Below, piece by piece: positions 43,816 through 54,479 of a stretch of 64,000 bases of DNA. How positions within the stretch are numbered: position 1 is the first letter of the stretch; each line of letters starts with the position of its first letter. The stretch is from Ditylenchus dipsaci. Lineage: Eukaryota > Nematoda > Chromadorea > Rhabditida > Anguinidae. The notes under the pieces were generated by a model, which worked only from the letters and a program-made list of their open reading frames with translations, ran no database searches and was not told where the DNA came from. The position numbers and the translations under genes were made by a program. The stretch is from the NCBI GenBank assembly GCA_004194705.1, contig SADC01000596.1:1-64000 (forward strand). The letters are read 5' to 3'.

Positions 43816-44615
43816 AATAAACTCTTTACTTTTACTTTATTTAAGCCTACTGTATGTTTTTTTTGATTTCGTATTTTAAAGACGTTTCCAGTGCCCTTAA
43901 AAATGTTTTGACTAATACTACAATCTTTTAAAATTCTTGAATAAATATACAAATTCATAGAAAAAAAGTTTTACACATCAACACCGTCACCAGAACTTCT
44001 CTGTTATTTCCTCAAAATGCACTGAATACAAAACAATAAAAAAACTTACTTCTTTCTTAATTGAAGCAAAAGACAGAGTTGAGCATGTTGATTAGTAACC
44101 GCCTGAAACTAACTAAATGAGTGTGAATAGGGGTACCTCTATTAGTTTTGATTACTATATTTTGTCTAAAAGTAGCTTGAAGGCTGATTTTCTATTATTA
44201 GAAAGGGGTTAAAGTTGGGCCGGGTGGGGGATGAATGGCTGGCGAAATTGCTCTAAATAGGCCGATTTGAAAAAAAGTTGACATCTGAGGTCAACATGAC
44301 CACCGCATTCTTTCTAATAGCTCTACATGTCAGGTTATTTTCGAATCACCCTCTGGGGTGTCCAGTTATTAGAGACTGTCAAACTATTGGAGACTGTCGA
44401 GCTATTAGAGAAAAACGGTATAATAAGATCAATGAGGCCATGGCCGACTCTGTAAATTGCGGTGAATTTTTCGGTATGGCTGACCTTTTTGCATGAAAAT
44501 CATTTTTTAAATGACTGAAGTTGCTTAAAAAATATGTGCTTGATCGTTTAGAGGCCTTCAAACCCCGTCACTTTTCTTGTTGAGATTCGACCCCCCCCCC
44601 CCAAATTTCAAAAAA
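43816..44615. other. No gene recognised
   Basis: Only short frames are present. CCAGTTATTAGAGACTGTC / GGAGACTGTCGAGCTATTAG recur at 44360-44405. A C11 run at ~44591 is unexplained. Confidence 0.4.
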
Positions 44616-44619
44616 ATTT

Positions 44620-44820
44620 TGCTTTGGTCCTCTGTTTTTGTTGTGATTATTTATTTTTTTTGCGATTATGCTTAGCAAAAATTGACTAGCGTGTGTTAGG
44701 AAATGCTCAAACACGAGTTTTTAGCATTTTTAAGTCTGTCTAAACATACGCTGGCAAACCTTGACAAGACCTGAGCCTTAATTTTACAAAAATAACAGGG
44801 AGGTCAAGGCAATTTTTTTG
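44620..44820. repeat. CCTTGG-family foldback, diverged
   Basis: TTTGCTTTGGTCCTCTG and ACAGGGAGGTCAAGGC are the ends. The inside pairs GCGTGTGTTAGGAAATGC with CTAAACATACGCTGGC. Confidence 0.7.
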
Positions 44821-44892
44821 ACTTTTTTTGGGGGGTCTTAATGTTCTATGTTGAAAAAGTGTACTTTATCTAATTTTTGTTACAACTTTAAT

Positions 44893-45305
44893 ACAGTGGA
44901 CGCTCGACATATCATAACCATAGTGGTCCAAATTTTTCAAATTTGTACGGCATCCCGTCCGCCGTCCCGTCCTTAACGTCAAAATTTTGGCCGGCCGGAT
45001 CGTTGCCCGGCCGTCCGCCATACCGTCCATGATTTAAAATTTTCGCCGGCTGGCCCACAGCCGGCCGAAACCCGGCCGTCCTGGACGGGCCCGGCTGGAC
45101 GGCTGGACCACTATGATCATAATTTGATGTAACATAAATCTCGATATAACATAATTTTTTTTGACTTAGATGGTCTGAACTAAATTTAGCCAAAATGACT
45201 CTCGATATAACATAATCCACTGCAACATAAATCTCGATATAACATAATTTTTGTCCGGATCCAGCTAGCAAATCGACTCTCGCTATAATATAATCGTAGA
45301 AAATT
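44893..45305. repeat. CTCGATATAACATAA repeat split by a hAT-type MITE
   Basis: Begins ATACAGTGGACGCTCGACATA, then recurring CTCGATATAACATAATTTT at 45150, 45190 and 45230. The left edge is interrupted by 44919-45115. Confidence 0.6.
44919..45115. mobile_element. hAT-type MITE filled with GGCCGG/CGTCC
   Basis: Ends CATAGTGGTCCA and TGGACCACTATG are flanked by ATCATAAC (44911-44918) and ATCATAAT (45116-45123), 7 of 8 identical. The interior is a private set of CCGTCCGCC, GGCCGGCCGG and GGCCGTCC repeats, GC-rich in AT-rich surroundings. Confidence 0.75.
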
Positions 45306-45689
45306 GGTTAAAGTAATTTTGTCCTGGCAAGACAAGTTTTTCTTTTTTGTGAGCTTTTTTGGGGCGAAAACTTGTTCTGTCACAGATTCACTTTTTTCTG
45401 TCAAAGATTCCCTCTTATCTGTAACAGATATGATTCTCGACACGAAATCCACAATTTTTATATTTTTTTGTGTGAAATTTTCTTTTTCACTTATTGGAAA
45501 ATCATGTTTAAATGACTCTTGAGTAATTTTTATGTGCTTAAAACGATAAGACAGTCATTTTGTGACACTTTTCCACATAAAGAATCGATTTTTGAAAAAA
45601 AAATTTTTGACCAAAATCTGCTTTTTTGACTTGGAGGACCAAGGTAAGCCACCAAAAAAAGGTACTTCAATACCCCCTAAGTCACTAAA

Positions 45690-45935
45690 AAAAGAATTTG
45701 AACATAGTTTTGTTAACTGGGGCCTACCGCATAAAAACTCTGGTATGCATACATTTTATGCATCCAGAGTCACTTCGAGTGATTTGCGTCTAAGGTATGT
45801 AGGTGTGCGCATCTCAACTCCATGCCCCTAAGCCCCCTGCGCCCGAAGGGTGCGCACGGGGCTTGATTGGTTAGAGATGCGCGCACTCACTTACCTTAGA
45901 CTTAATTCCGAGCAAGACTCTTGATTGAAAATGCA
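45690..45935. repeat. Solo copy of the shared hairpin core
   Basis: TCTAAGGTATGTAGGTGTGC ... GCATCTCAACTCC pairs with GTTAGAGATGCGCGC ... ACTTACCTTAGA. The flanks GTATGCATACATTTTATGC and AAAATGCATATAGTGGC match those of the core inside 18206-19408, 50960-51930 and 60475-61195. Confidence 0.7.
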
Positions 45936-46501
45936 TATAGTGGCTCTTTTTGCCCAGCTCCAGTGACCAAAACAGGGTAGAATACCTTAATACAAGTGGA
46001 TTTACCTTGGTCCCCAAGGCAAAAGTCATTTTTTTTGTCAAAAATTGTTTTTTCAAAAAATCAATTTTTTATTTGCAAAGTATCACAAAATAACTTGCTT
46101 ATCGTTTTGATCACATAAAAGTTACTTAGGAGTCATTTAACCATGATTTTAAATAAGTGAAAAATGCGCCCCCTAGCGAAATAAGTTCCCATTGTTGTTT
46201 ACATTTTTTATTTTTGTTTCGTGAAATATTTTGTTTCAGTAAAATGGCAAAGCTTAAATTGTTTTACCCCGTCCAATTATTCATTCACCCCGTCAAATTG
46301 TAATGATGTGTTCTTATCTCAAAAAGTTTTCATTTTTTTAAACGTTTTCACATCAAATTTAGCCCTGTATCTCAGTTCTTTGACAAGCTATCAAGTGACT
46401 TACTGAAATTTCGAAAAAAAAATTTTTTCCTTCTTTTTTACGTTCTTTTGCTCACGTTGAAGCAAAAATTTAGGTTGCAGCTTATTTGATAAAGACTAGC
46501 A
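45936..46501. other. Upstream region of the Srt receptor gene
   Basis: Contains one CCTTGGTCCCCAAGGC palindrome near 46005. Otherwise AT-rich without structure. A possible acceptor GTTGCAG is found about 30 nt before the ATG at 46502. Confidence 0.4.
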
Positions 46502-49500
46502 ATGAATAAACTGATATTTGAACCGCAAGAGTATGCTCGTCTCTACAATTGCAACCATTTTCACATTGAAGAAGTAGCTATAGGAAAGCGTCAACATTTC
46601 TACAAGCCGGTTTTACTCATCACTTTGGCCACTATTTACAATGTTTGTTCAGTTTGAATTAATATTCAAACTTGAAATTCGCTCCTTAGCCGAGCTTCCG
46701 ATCTGTACTTATTTATGAGATTTTTATTTATCTTGAAACCCAAATCTTATGATTTTTCAGAATTTTGATTAAAAATTTCAATTTTTGGACCACAAATACA
46801 TTTTTTGCGAAAATACCACCTCCTCCCTCCCCGTCCTCATAATTTTGGCTTAGGAATTAGGCTTAGCCCTTGAGGCACCTCCAATGAGTGCAATGTAGAG
46901 TGCGATGTAAATTGCAAAAACGGCTGTAAATTTTTTTCGGCCGATTTTTTTTTCTTTTTTTTATCATTTTGTCGCTGAGATGTAGGGCTACGCACTAAAA
47001 AAAAATTCAGCTACATATCGCTGAAAATTTGTTGATAAAAATGCGTTTATTTGCACTCTACATCGCACTGTACATTGCACTCATTTAGTGAGATGTAGAG
47101 TGCAAATAAACGCATTTTTATCAAGACCTTTTCAGCGATATATGACTGGAAAATTTTTTATTTTGTATCCCTAAATCTCAGCTACAAAATGGTACCAACA
47201 GAAAAGAAAGTTCGGCCGAGAAAAAAAATCTGCAGCCGTTCACGCCCAAAAGTACAAGTCAAGGAAAAATGTGATGCCCCGAGTAGGAATCGAACCTACG
47301 ACAACTTTCATCGGCGTTCGCTACTCTACCACTGAGCTATCGGGGCTATTAATCCTATTAATAGTAATATTAATCCTATTAATCATTGGGGACTTGGCTT
47401 TAGGCTTAGGCTTCGGGCCCTAGCCATTAGGTTCAGGGACGACGCGTAATTATTTTGAGCATTTCTCGAAAAAAAGTAAGGTAAGTATCGAAATTTTTAA
47501 GACATGAAATTATTAAAGGGGGGGGTATATTACAGCAGCTTTTTTGAGAGGGGAGCGGATTTGTGCATATTCCAGTAGGGTCGAAAATTGTTTCAGTTTA
47601 GATTTTGTATGTACTCTGCATACTTTCGATTTACAAGCACAGGGCAAACTCTTGCTACAAGATTTTGCTTTTCATGAGCATTGCAAATGTTTGTAATGTC
47701 TGTCTGTTAGGCTATGTGAACGGCTATTTGTCTTTAGTAGGCGCTGTGTTTTGCTCTTCTCCTACTTTTTTTGTATGTGGTTGGCTGTGTCGCATTATGT
47801 GAGTCTTTTTTATTTACACCCATTTTATTTATTAACAATTTAGTCTTTATTTTATTTATCGGAACGACCAAAAGTTCGTGGTCTGACACTTTTTAAATTT
47901 TTCATTTTTGAAGTCTTTTATCAATTCTGTTTTTACTGTCTGGTGTTAAATGATGTGAAATTCCGATTCTGCTGATCATTTTTGAAAAAAAATAAATTAC
48001 AAGATTAAGACACCTGATTTTGAAAACAGGGGTCACCATATTGAGTGATTAATAAAAAACCCAACATTTGATTTCTTCGGTAAATTGAGTATTCGTACAA
48101 TATTCAAGACCTGACTGTCAAAAGAGAATCGATAAAAAAAACTGAAAAATTAGGTTAAAAAAGTGTCGGACCATAGGCGGGAACGAACTTTGATGAAGTT
48201 TTGAGTAAAAAATAAGATTATTGACTCAAGTTCATACTGAGTTCAGATTAAGATTTTATTCCACAAATTGATGTTTGAATTAGGAAACCTGTAATTCGAT
48301 TTGAGGTTCATGCATATCATTATATGTTTCGATTTAAGCACTGTGGGCTATTGAGACCGTAGCTGAAAAATATTGTCTTTGAATCGATGTTTAGTCATGA
48401 TGTCGGCAAGGCTGGAGGCGAAACTTTTTAACGGTAAATTTTCAAAAGTAAAAAAACTTACATTTTAAGGTGCTAATGCACTCAAGTACTCGGATGAAAG
48501 TTTATTAGTCCAAAATATTTTAATAGTCGAATAAAATTTAGTCGCTATCCAAGAAGAGGACAGTTTGCTGCTTATCGTTTTGATCACATAAAAGTTAAGG
48601 CCCTATCCAAGAAGAGGACAGTTTTTTGCCTTGGTCCCCCTGTTGATTTTTTTTGGAAATTTAGGCCTTAGGCTTAGGCGAGGGTAGGCCAGCGTATGTT
48701 AGGACGAACTAAAACATGAATGTAAGACATAAGGCTAAAATATAACTGCCTACGGTTCTACACTTGTTTATTCCGGAACTTCAAGTCTTTTGCCAGCTGT
48801 CTTTGGTTAGTGTAGTCCGAAAAAATCACAGGGATTTAAATTTCACCAGTCTTTTTTTGTAAACGACAACAGTTAGGCAATGGCAACAAACCTCATTATT
48901 ATAAGAGTCCGTTATATCAAGCGGAGTGGGTCCTTTCAATAAAAATCCTTGTCCGAAATAACGGGTAAAGTAGAAATTTCACGATTTCCAGGGCCAGAAT
49001 AACCAAAAGAAAATGGAAAAGACTTCTGAATCTGGGCCAGAAAAAGTGTAGGACTTGGGCGGAAACAAACTGGAGAGTAGAGTTGGCCCGGAATACCTGT
49101 TCCGCTTTCCGGAATTCCGGTCTTTTTTTGGATTCTAGTTCCGGTCGCGAAAAAATATCTAATTCCGGTTCCGGTTTCAAAACTGAAATTCCGGTTCCGG
49201 TCCAAATATCAATTCCGAGCACAACTGTATCATAATTTTGCTCTTGCTCGGCTGATTTTTAACGCGTATTTTCAACATTTGAACGAAATTTTCGTGTTAA
49301 ATATCAATATATACAAAAAATCATGTAAATAGGCAGCGATTTTTTTCGAAAACTTCTTTTTTTTCGACTCCGGTTTGGTTTCGGGAAAAGTGAAATTCCG
49401 GTTCTGGTTCCGCTTTCTAGAAAAATCTAATTCCGGTTCCGGTTACGGTTTTCACAAATCTCAAATTCTGGTTCCGGTTCCGGTCCAAATATCGATTCAG

Positions 49501-52500
49501 AGCCAACTCTACTAGAGGTGTTCGTTATTTCGAGCGTCGACCGTATTGAAAAAAAGAACTGACCCTTTAGGCTGCTGATTGTTGAAAATGACGGAAAAAT
49601 CACAGCAATAGTGCACGAAATAAACACTCAAGTGGTTGACCAATCAAGAATTTCTGAAATGTTGAACTTAAACAATTTAAAACAGTAGAGTCAGTCTAAG
49701 ATTAAGACCAATGGAGCTTTAGGCTATATGACTGAAATCTAATCTAATAAATTGATGACGCTACAAATAACGACAGATATTTACAGAATTATAATACTGC
49801 TATAATACTCCTTTAAAGCATTTTGTTACAAAGAATTTCCCTAAGCATTTTTTAGGTTGGCTCACATACATTTGGATTTCTGTTGCTTTCGGTTATTTTC
49901 TGTTTTATCTAATGTTTGTGAAGCCCGCCCTCTTTAGCAGTATTGACTTCATCTCAGTATTCAATCCATATGCTGGATATGTTGAGGACATTGATGAAAA
50001 TGTTTGTAGTTATTATTATTTTTTTTTTAATGAAAACCATATTTAGTATACTAACCTGGTTGACAATGTCAGCAGTACAGTGGCAGCTATTACTATTCCT
50101 GCAATTTATTGCATATTTTTCATATCTTATACTTTTCAAAAAAATATTGTAATAAAGGAAGTGTTACGAAAATTAAAAGCTCACATAAAATGGTAAGTGT
50201 AAGCTTATTAACTCATGGTTCATATCTCAAAGTCTCAAATATGGACATTTTCCGAGAAGGAAAATTGAAATAATTTTCGAGTGATTTGTGTTAAGGAATT
50301 TGTATGTGGGTGTGGGTATGAAATTATAACCCCATAACCTGTTTGAACGGGCAGCGGGTTCGAGGGTAAACAGGACACCGATTTTTAAAATTGATGGCGT
50401 TACATCGACAGCCGCAGGACTGACTGGCAAAAGTTTCAACTTTTCAGAAACTATTAGCGAAATTGGATTCTCGCAATATTTCAAACTTTACTGGAAAATT
50501 AGATTTGGCAAATAAATTTAAAAATTAGGAAGAAAAAGTATCGGATCGCAGGAACGAACTTGAAAGAGTTGTGTTATATCGTGAGTAAAATGTATTGCTC
50601 AAAATGGCATACCAGTGCTTCATATTGAATAAAGGCAGGCAGAAATTTCTTAGTCCTATTCATTTTTAGGTGACTGTGCTGTTACTGTTGGAGGTAGGGC
50701 TACCATTACAGAAAACACGGTACATTGAGAGGCGCGTTTTTTTGGAAAAACTGTTGCCAATCACGGAAACGACCGGCAAAATTGAAAGCGTTGCGATATT
50801 TCTGATTGAACTGACAAATCAGATTTGTCAAAAGGTTTCAAAAAAGAAACCTGAGTGGGAACGAACTTTTCGCACCAACACTATATCGAGAGTATACTAT
50901 ACAGCCAATTTCTCTCTCACGGAAAGTGATGTTTAAAATCATGTCTAGAGAAAAATGTTGGCGCTACTGGCTTATACCCCTCCCAAAAACAGCTACTTTC
51001 TTATAAACCGCCCACCCCCAATCCTCGGACCTACTGGCTTATACCCCCCCCCCAAAATCAAGATTTTTAGGAGTGGTCAAAACATATTTTTAAGCAATAA
51101 TTTCGCCATAAAAGGTCCAGAAAAGCAATTAAAATAGGGTTCAAGGGCTGTATTGGGAGGGGAAGGGACAAAACAGGGCACTTCTATAGTGCCTATAAGT
51201 ACCAAAGAGTATTAATTCTCTTAGCGTTGAAGTCACTTTCAAACCCAGCCACTTGTGGTGCACGTAAAAGTATAAGGACTCGAAATGATCGGACCGTTCA
51301 GCCGGGTGGATCTCGATGGTTGTCGTGTAAATTTTGGACGGCTGAGCCTCTGGCTCGTAGCCCCAGGCTGAAGAGGGGAAAACCTTTTCGGTCGTAAAAT
51401 CAAAGATGTTGAACATAGTTTTGAATACTGGGGCTACCGCATTAATAACTCTGGTATGCATGTTTTTTCATGCATCCAGATCGCTTTCGAGTGATTTGTG
51501 TCTAAGGTATGTGGGTGTGCGCATCTCAACTCCAAGCCCCAAGCCCCCTGCGCCCCGAAGGGAGCTTGGGGCTTGAGAGTTAGAGATGCGCGCACGCACT
51601 TACCTTAGACATGATTCCGAGAAGTTACACTTGATCATAAAATGCATATAGAGTCTATTTTTGCCACGGCTCGAGTTGAAAAAACATGGTAAAGCAGCTA
51701 AAAAAAGTGGCCCTGTATTATTCCTTCCCCTCCCAATACAGCCCATAATCCCTTTTAAACTGCTTTTTTGGTCCCTTTATGGCAAAATTATTGCATAAAA
51801 ATGGTTTTTAGACACTCCCAAAAAGTCGGTTTTGGGGGGGGGGGTTATATGACAGTAGGTCCGATTTTTGGGGGGGGGGGGTATAAGAAATTAGCTTTTT
51901 TGGGGGGGGGGGGTATAAGCCAGTAGCGTCAAAATGTTAATTGGCTGGAATAGAACCAGCTCTCTTAGATTACCGGACCAAGGTGCTGCCATTACACTAA
52001 GTCTCCACCTTTGCACAAATTCCTGAGTAGGACCAAGAAAAAGAAACAAATCACTTAACCTTTTCTATACGCATCCAACTGATCCGGCAAAAGTCAAAGT
52101 AGTATGAGGTCATAAAATCAGATCTGATTGGGAACGAGTAAAAACAGAGACTATTTAAAAAAAAACTGCTGGTCCCTGTCCTCAGGGCCGCGATTTGGGG
52201 GGGGGGATGTCGTAGGGGGAATTCACCCTTCCGCCCCCCCCCCCTGTTAATTCAATACGTTACTCAATACGTTACCCCCCCCCCTTGACCGTGAAAATTA
52301 GGCAAATTAAACACACAACCACTCCCCCATAAGAAAGTTCAGTTGCGGCCCTGTGTGTCCTATGTTTACACTGTCAATGCCCTATTAAAATCAATTTTTA
52401 GATGTTTTTTCAAATCATGATTATTAGCTTTGTCAATTTTGTAAGCGGCGCAGTCTTCACCCTGATGTATTATTATGATGTGGATGAAACGATTGTGCAT

Positions 52501-52706
52501 TTTGGATATTTTTGCTGGTTTCACATTCATGGTCAATTGTGTTTTATTATATTTTAATTTTTTTAAGACCTTATCAATTCAGGTCTCCCACCTGTAATTT
52601 TTTTGGCTTCAACAAAACAATCCGGAACGACTGCAAGCATATGATATCAGCAATAATAATAAAATGTGGAGGCAAAGAAACAAATATTCAAGTCATTGTT
52701 TCCTAA
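46502..52706 (+). CDS. Srt-family chemoreceptor GPCR, interrupted
   Basis: Seven-transmembrane receptor of the nematode serpentine receptor class t, expected in chemosensory neuron membranes. Exons seen: 46502-46642, 47602-47798, 49856-50192, 52402-52531 and 52583-52706. Family landmarks in order: ARLYNCNHF in the N-terminal domain; KHRANSCYKILLFMSIANVC (TM2), then LVGAVFCSSPTFF (TM3 start); PALFSSIDF...VFNPYAGY and YTNLVDNVSS in the loop before TM5; then FVNFVSGAVFTLMYY (TM6), a HG-LPPVIF join (TM7), and NKTIRNDC, the typical Srt tail. The exon for the rest of TM3 and TM4 (between 47.8 and 49.85 kb) was not found. TAG at 50044-50046 is in frame. A T8 run near 52594 shifts frame inside VIF-FGFNKTIR. 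The phase at 50192/52402 does not fit. The gene may be a pseudogene, common in this family, or partly damaged by assembly errors. The introns are full of repeats. Confidence 0.82.
46880..47240. repeat. Palindrome with GTGCAATGTAGAGTGCGATG arms
   Basis: The left arm (GAGTGCAATGTAGAGTGCG, GCAAAAACGGCTG, CGGCCGA) is mirrored on the right (AGTGCAAATAAACGCATTTTT, CTGCAGCCGTT, TCGGCCGAG), with the centre near 47065. It lies in the first Srt intron. Confidence 0.7.
47276..47346 (-). tRNA. tRNA-like gene, anticodon arm unpaired
   Basis: The acceptor GCCCCGA/TCGGGGC is perfect, the D arm GCTCAGTGGTAGAGT and T arm GTAGG-TTCGATT-CCTAC are intact, and the length is 71 nt, as for a normal tRNA. The 17 nt at the anticodon-arm position (GCGAACGCCGATGAAAG) do not form a stem, so no anticodon can be read with confidence. 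It is either a tRNA pseudogene or a tRNA-derived sequence. Lies in the first Srt intron. Confidence 0.6.
49078..49513. mobile_element. TAGAGTTGGC-ended element filled with TTCCGG repeats
   Basis: Ends TAGAGTTGGCCCGG and CAGAGCCAACTCTA. Filled with AATTCCGGTTCCGG repeats on both sides of a ~190 bp AT-rich middle. No clean 8-bp flank is visible. Same design as the hAT-type MITEs at 3142, 30014, 44919 and 54248. Lies in an Srt intron. Confidence 0.65.
50505..50959. repeat. Fragment of the GGGAACGAACTT foldback family
   Basis: TATCGGATCGCAGGAACGAAC near 50538, ACTGACAAATCAGATTTGTC near 50810 and GAGTGGGAACGAACTTTTCG near 50853 belong to the interior of the 56.1/57.0 kb elements. The 88-codon frame here is a by-product. 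Confidence 0.55.
50960..51930. mobile_element. C/G-tract foldback element, copy 2
   Basis: Ends GGCGCTACTGGCTTATA and TATAAGCCAGTAGCGTC are flanked by exact AAAATGTT duplications (50952-50959 and 51931-51938). It is 971 bp, colinear with copy 1 at 18206-19408 without the nested MITE, and carries the hairpin core at ~51490-51640. Lies in an Srt intron. Confidence 0.88.
51944..52012 (-). pseudogene. tRNA-derived pseudogene
   Basis: Reading the minus strand: a D-arm-like TTAGTGTAATGGCAGCA, an anticodon-arm stem CTTGG/CTAAG with a 9-nt loop TCCGGTAAT, and a T arm GCTGG-TTCTATT-CCAGC. The acceptor ends do not pair and the T loop is TTCTATT rather than TTCRANY. It directly abuts the right target duplication of 50960-51930. 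Confidence 0.5.
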
Positions 52707-52782
52707 ATCAACTACTACAAACAATTGGGTCAAGAGCACAATTTGATTTAAAGTTATGTGAAATTCATTCTCTTTTTTGTTA

Positions 52783-53020
52783 CCGTATTTCCTTTAATAA
52801 AGCAGCCGGCCGCCTTTTTTTTGTATTCCACAAAATCTGGAAATATTTGAGGACGATCTCAAAAATTTCAGGTAAAAATCCGAAAGCGGAATCTGTAGAG
52901 CACGTGGGAGTTGAGAAAACTAAAAAACAGCTTTCCAAAATATTTATTCTAGGCTGACATGTGAGTTCGGAAAGTTAAGGGGCGCCTTACTAGGGGGGCG
53001 CCCAATTAGAAGAAATACGG
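52783..53020. mobile_element. CCGTATTTCCTT MITE over the Srt 3' end
   Basis: CCGTATTTCCTTTAATAAAG and AATTAGAAGAAATACGG are loosely inverted ends. TA precedes the left end only. GCCGGCCGCC and GGCGCC are mirrored inside. Its left end contains AATAAA (52796-52801), about 90 nt past the Srt stop, and could serve as the poly(A) signal. Confidence 0.55.
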
Positions 53021-53583
53021 CAAATATATAGAGAAATAAATGTCTTCCGAAATTAGTTGTCATTTTCAGGTCAGGTAATTTTCATGTTTTCCCAGACAGT
53101 TCTATAATTAATGGAAAATAACTTTTGAAAGTTGAGCATGAACTATATAGTTTTGATATTCTATTGTTTAAATGTGTGCTTGGATAGGTGAGTGGTTAAT
53201 GATTTTTCGTAAAGTATATTAAAAGCAGACACTACACAACTATATCCAACTATACACTTACTGAAAAAATATTTGAAGTCAATACGTGAACATTGTGGTA
53301 TTTGGTCTCAAAAAAATTTATTAATTCCCGGCTTTTCAAGGAAGCAGCAAAAATGGTAATAGCGCTAGATTAATTGATGTACACTGCCCATTATATTTTT
53401 GGAAAAACGACAAGCACTCTTCTTGAGTCCGCAACTTTTTTCACCAATGTTTTTTTTCAATTTTTCTATGTTTTAATGACAAAGCACTTTTTCGCCTACC
53501 TGCAGGTCGATTTTTTTTACAAAAATTTGACCTCTTTACAGTTTTTCCGAGCTACTTGAGGTTTTTTTTCGGGTTTTAAAGTA

Positions 53584-53819
53584 TTAGGTCGTGCCAAAAG
53601 TTCGGTCGTTTTATTTCAAAAGCAATATTTGTGGCGTTGTGTTTTTACCATAGACTTTTTAAACATTTTTCAAAAGTTAACCACTCATTTTGTAGCTCAG
53701 AATCTTGGCTACAAAATGAGTGGTAAGCTTTTGAAAAATGTTGAAAAATCTATGGTAAAAACACAACGCCACAAATATTGCTTTTGAAATAAAACGACCG
53801 AACTTTTGGCACGACCTAA
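53584..53819. mobile_element. Mariner-type MITE, near-perfect hairpin
   Basis: TTAGGTCGTGCCAAAAGTTC and GAACTTTTGGCACGACCTAA are inverted ends between TA dinucleotides. TTAGGTNG...CAAAAGT ends are typical of mariner elements. The two arms (~110 bp each) are almost identical around an ACAAAATGAGTGGT core, which suggests recent origin. Confidence 0.85.
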
Positions 53820-53989
53820 TACATGGAGACAGAAAATCAGTCTATGCTGAGAAACTTTTTGACCAGAACTCTGCGAAAATTAGTTTTTAGAACAAAAATT
53901 AGTTTCTTTATCTAAACTTGATGAAATCTGATCAAAATTCTTATTGTTTTCTGAAATATGACCATTTGATTAACCACCCTAAATTTAGA

Positions 53990-54240
53990 CCACTGATCAG
54001 ACCACGCCTGATTTTGTTATCTTCAATTTCTGCATTCGTAAGTTTTCTTCAAGCTATTTGTAAAATTCCAGTTTCATCATATTTGCTGTAGTTTTCAATA
54101 CCTTCGATAATTTCATCAACATCTTTACGCCAAACTAATTTTTCAACTTTATGTTTATAGCTGGCAGTAATTTCATACCATCCTTTTTTCTAATTCTTCT
54201 TTTTATTGCCGTTCTGCTTACTTGTTTTTTTCTTTTCAGA
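53990..54240 (-). pseudogene. Remnant of a third secreted-repeat gene
   Basis: The minus strand reads WYEITASYKHKVEKLVW, then RKDVDEIIEGIENYSKYDE. It fits unit 2 of the paralogues (YKSKVEEL...ENVDKVMYCIYSCFE in copy B). Stops occur on both sides. A hAT-like TAGGGTTGTC element begins just upstream at 54248, and possible further coding sequence (DWKALRLNVATIEAAQEI) lies beyond it near 54720-54790. The similarity is short, so this is tentative. Confidence 0.35.
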
Positions 54241-54247
54241 CTTTATC

Positions 54248-54398
54248 TAGGGTTGTCGGGGCGCCGAAATTTTCGGCTCAGCGCGCCGAAATTCGCTTAA
54301 GCCGAAAATTTCGGCGCGCCGAGCCGAAAGATGAAAGCCGAAATTTTCGGCTTTTCGGCTTAGAAAGCCGAAATCGGCGCGCCGAGCCGACAACCCTA
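54248..54398. mobile_element. TAGGGTTGTC-ended MITE filled with CGAAATTTTCGGC
   Basis: Ends TAGGGTTGTCGG and CCGACAACCCTA; interior of GGCGCGCCGA and CCGAAATTTTCGG palindromes. A sister block with the same filling lies at 54480-54655 (ending CCGACAAGCCTA). No matching 8-bp flanks were found (ACTTTATC versus AATACGCA). Confidence 0.65.
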
Positions 54399-54479
54399 AA
54401 TACGCAAAAGGTTTTCTAGAGTCTGCGTCCGAGACTTAAAAACGGAGACACTTTCATTCCGGGACAATAAATGATTTTA

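Noticed and set aside
50670..50936. 88-codon frame with ELTNQICQKVSKKK
   Set aside because: Overlaps the interior of the GGGAACGAACTT foldback family; no coding evidence beyond length.
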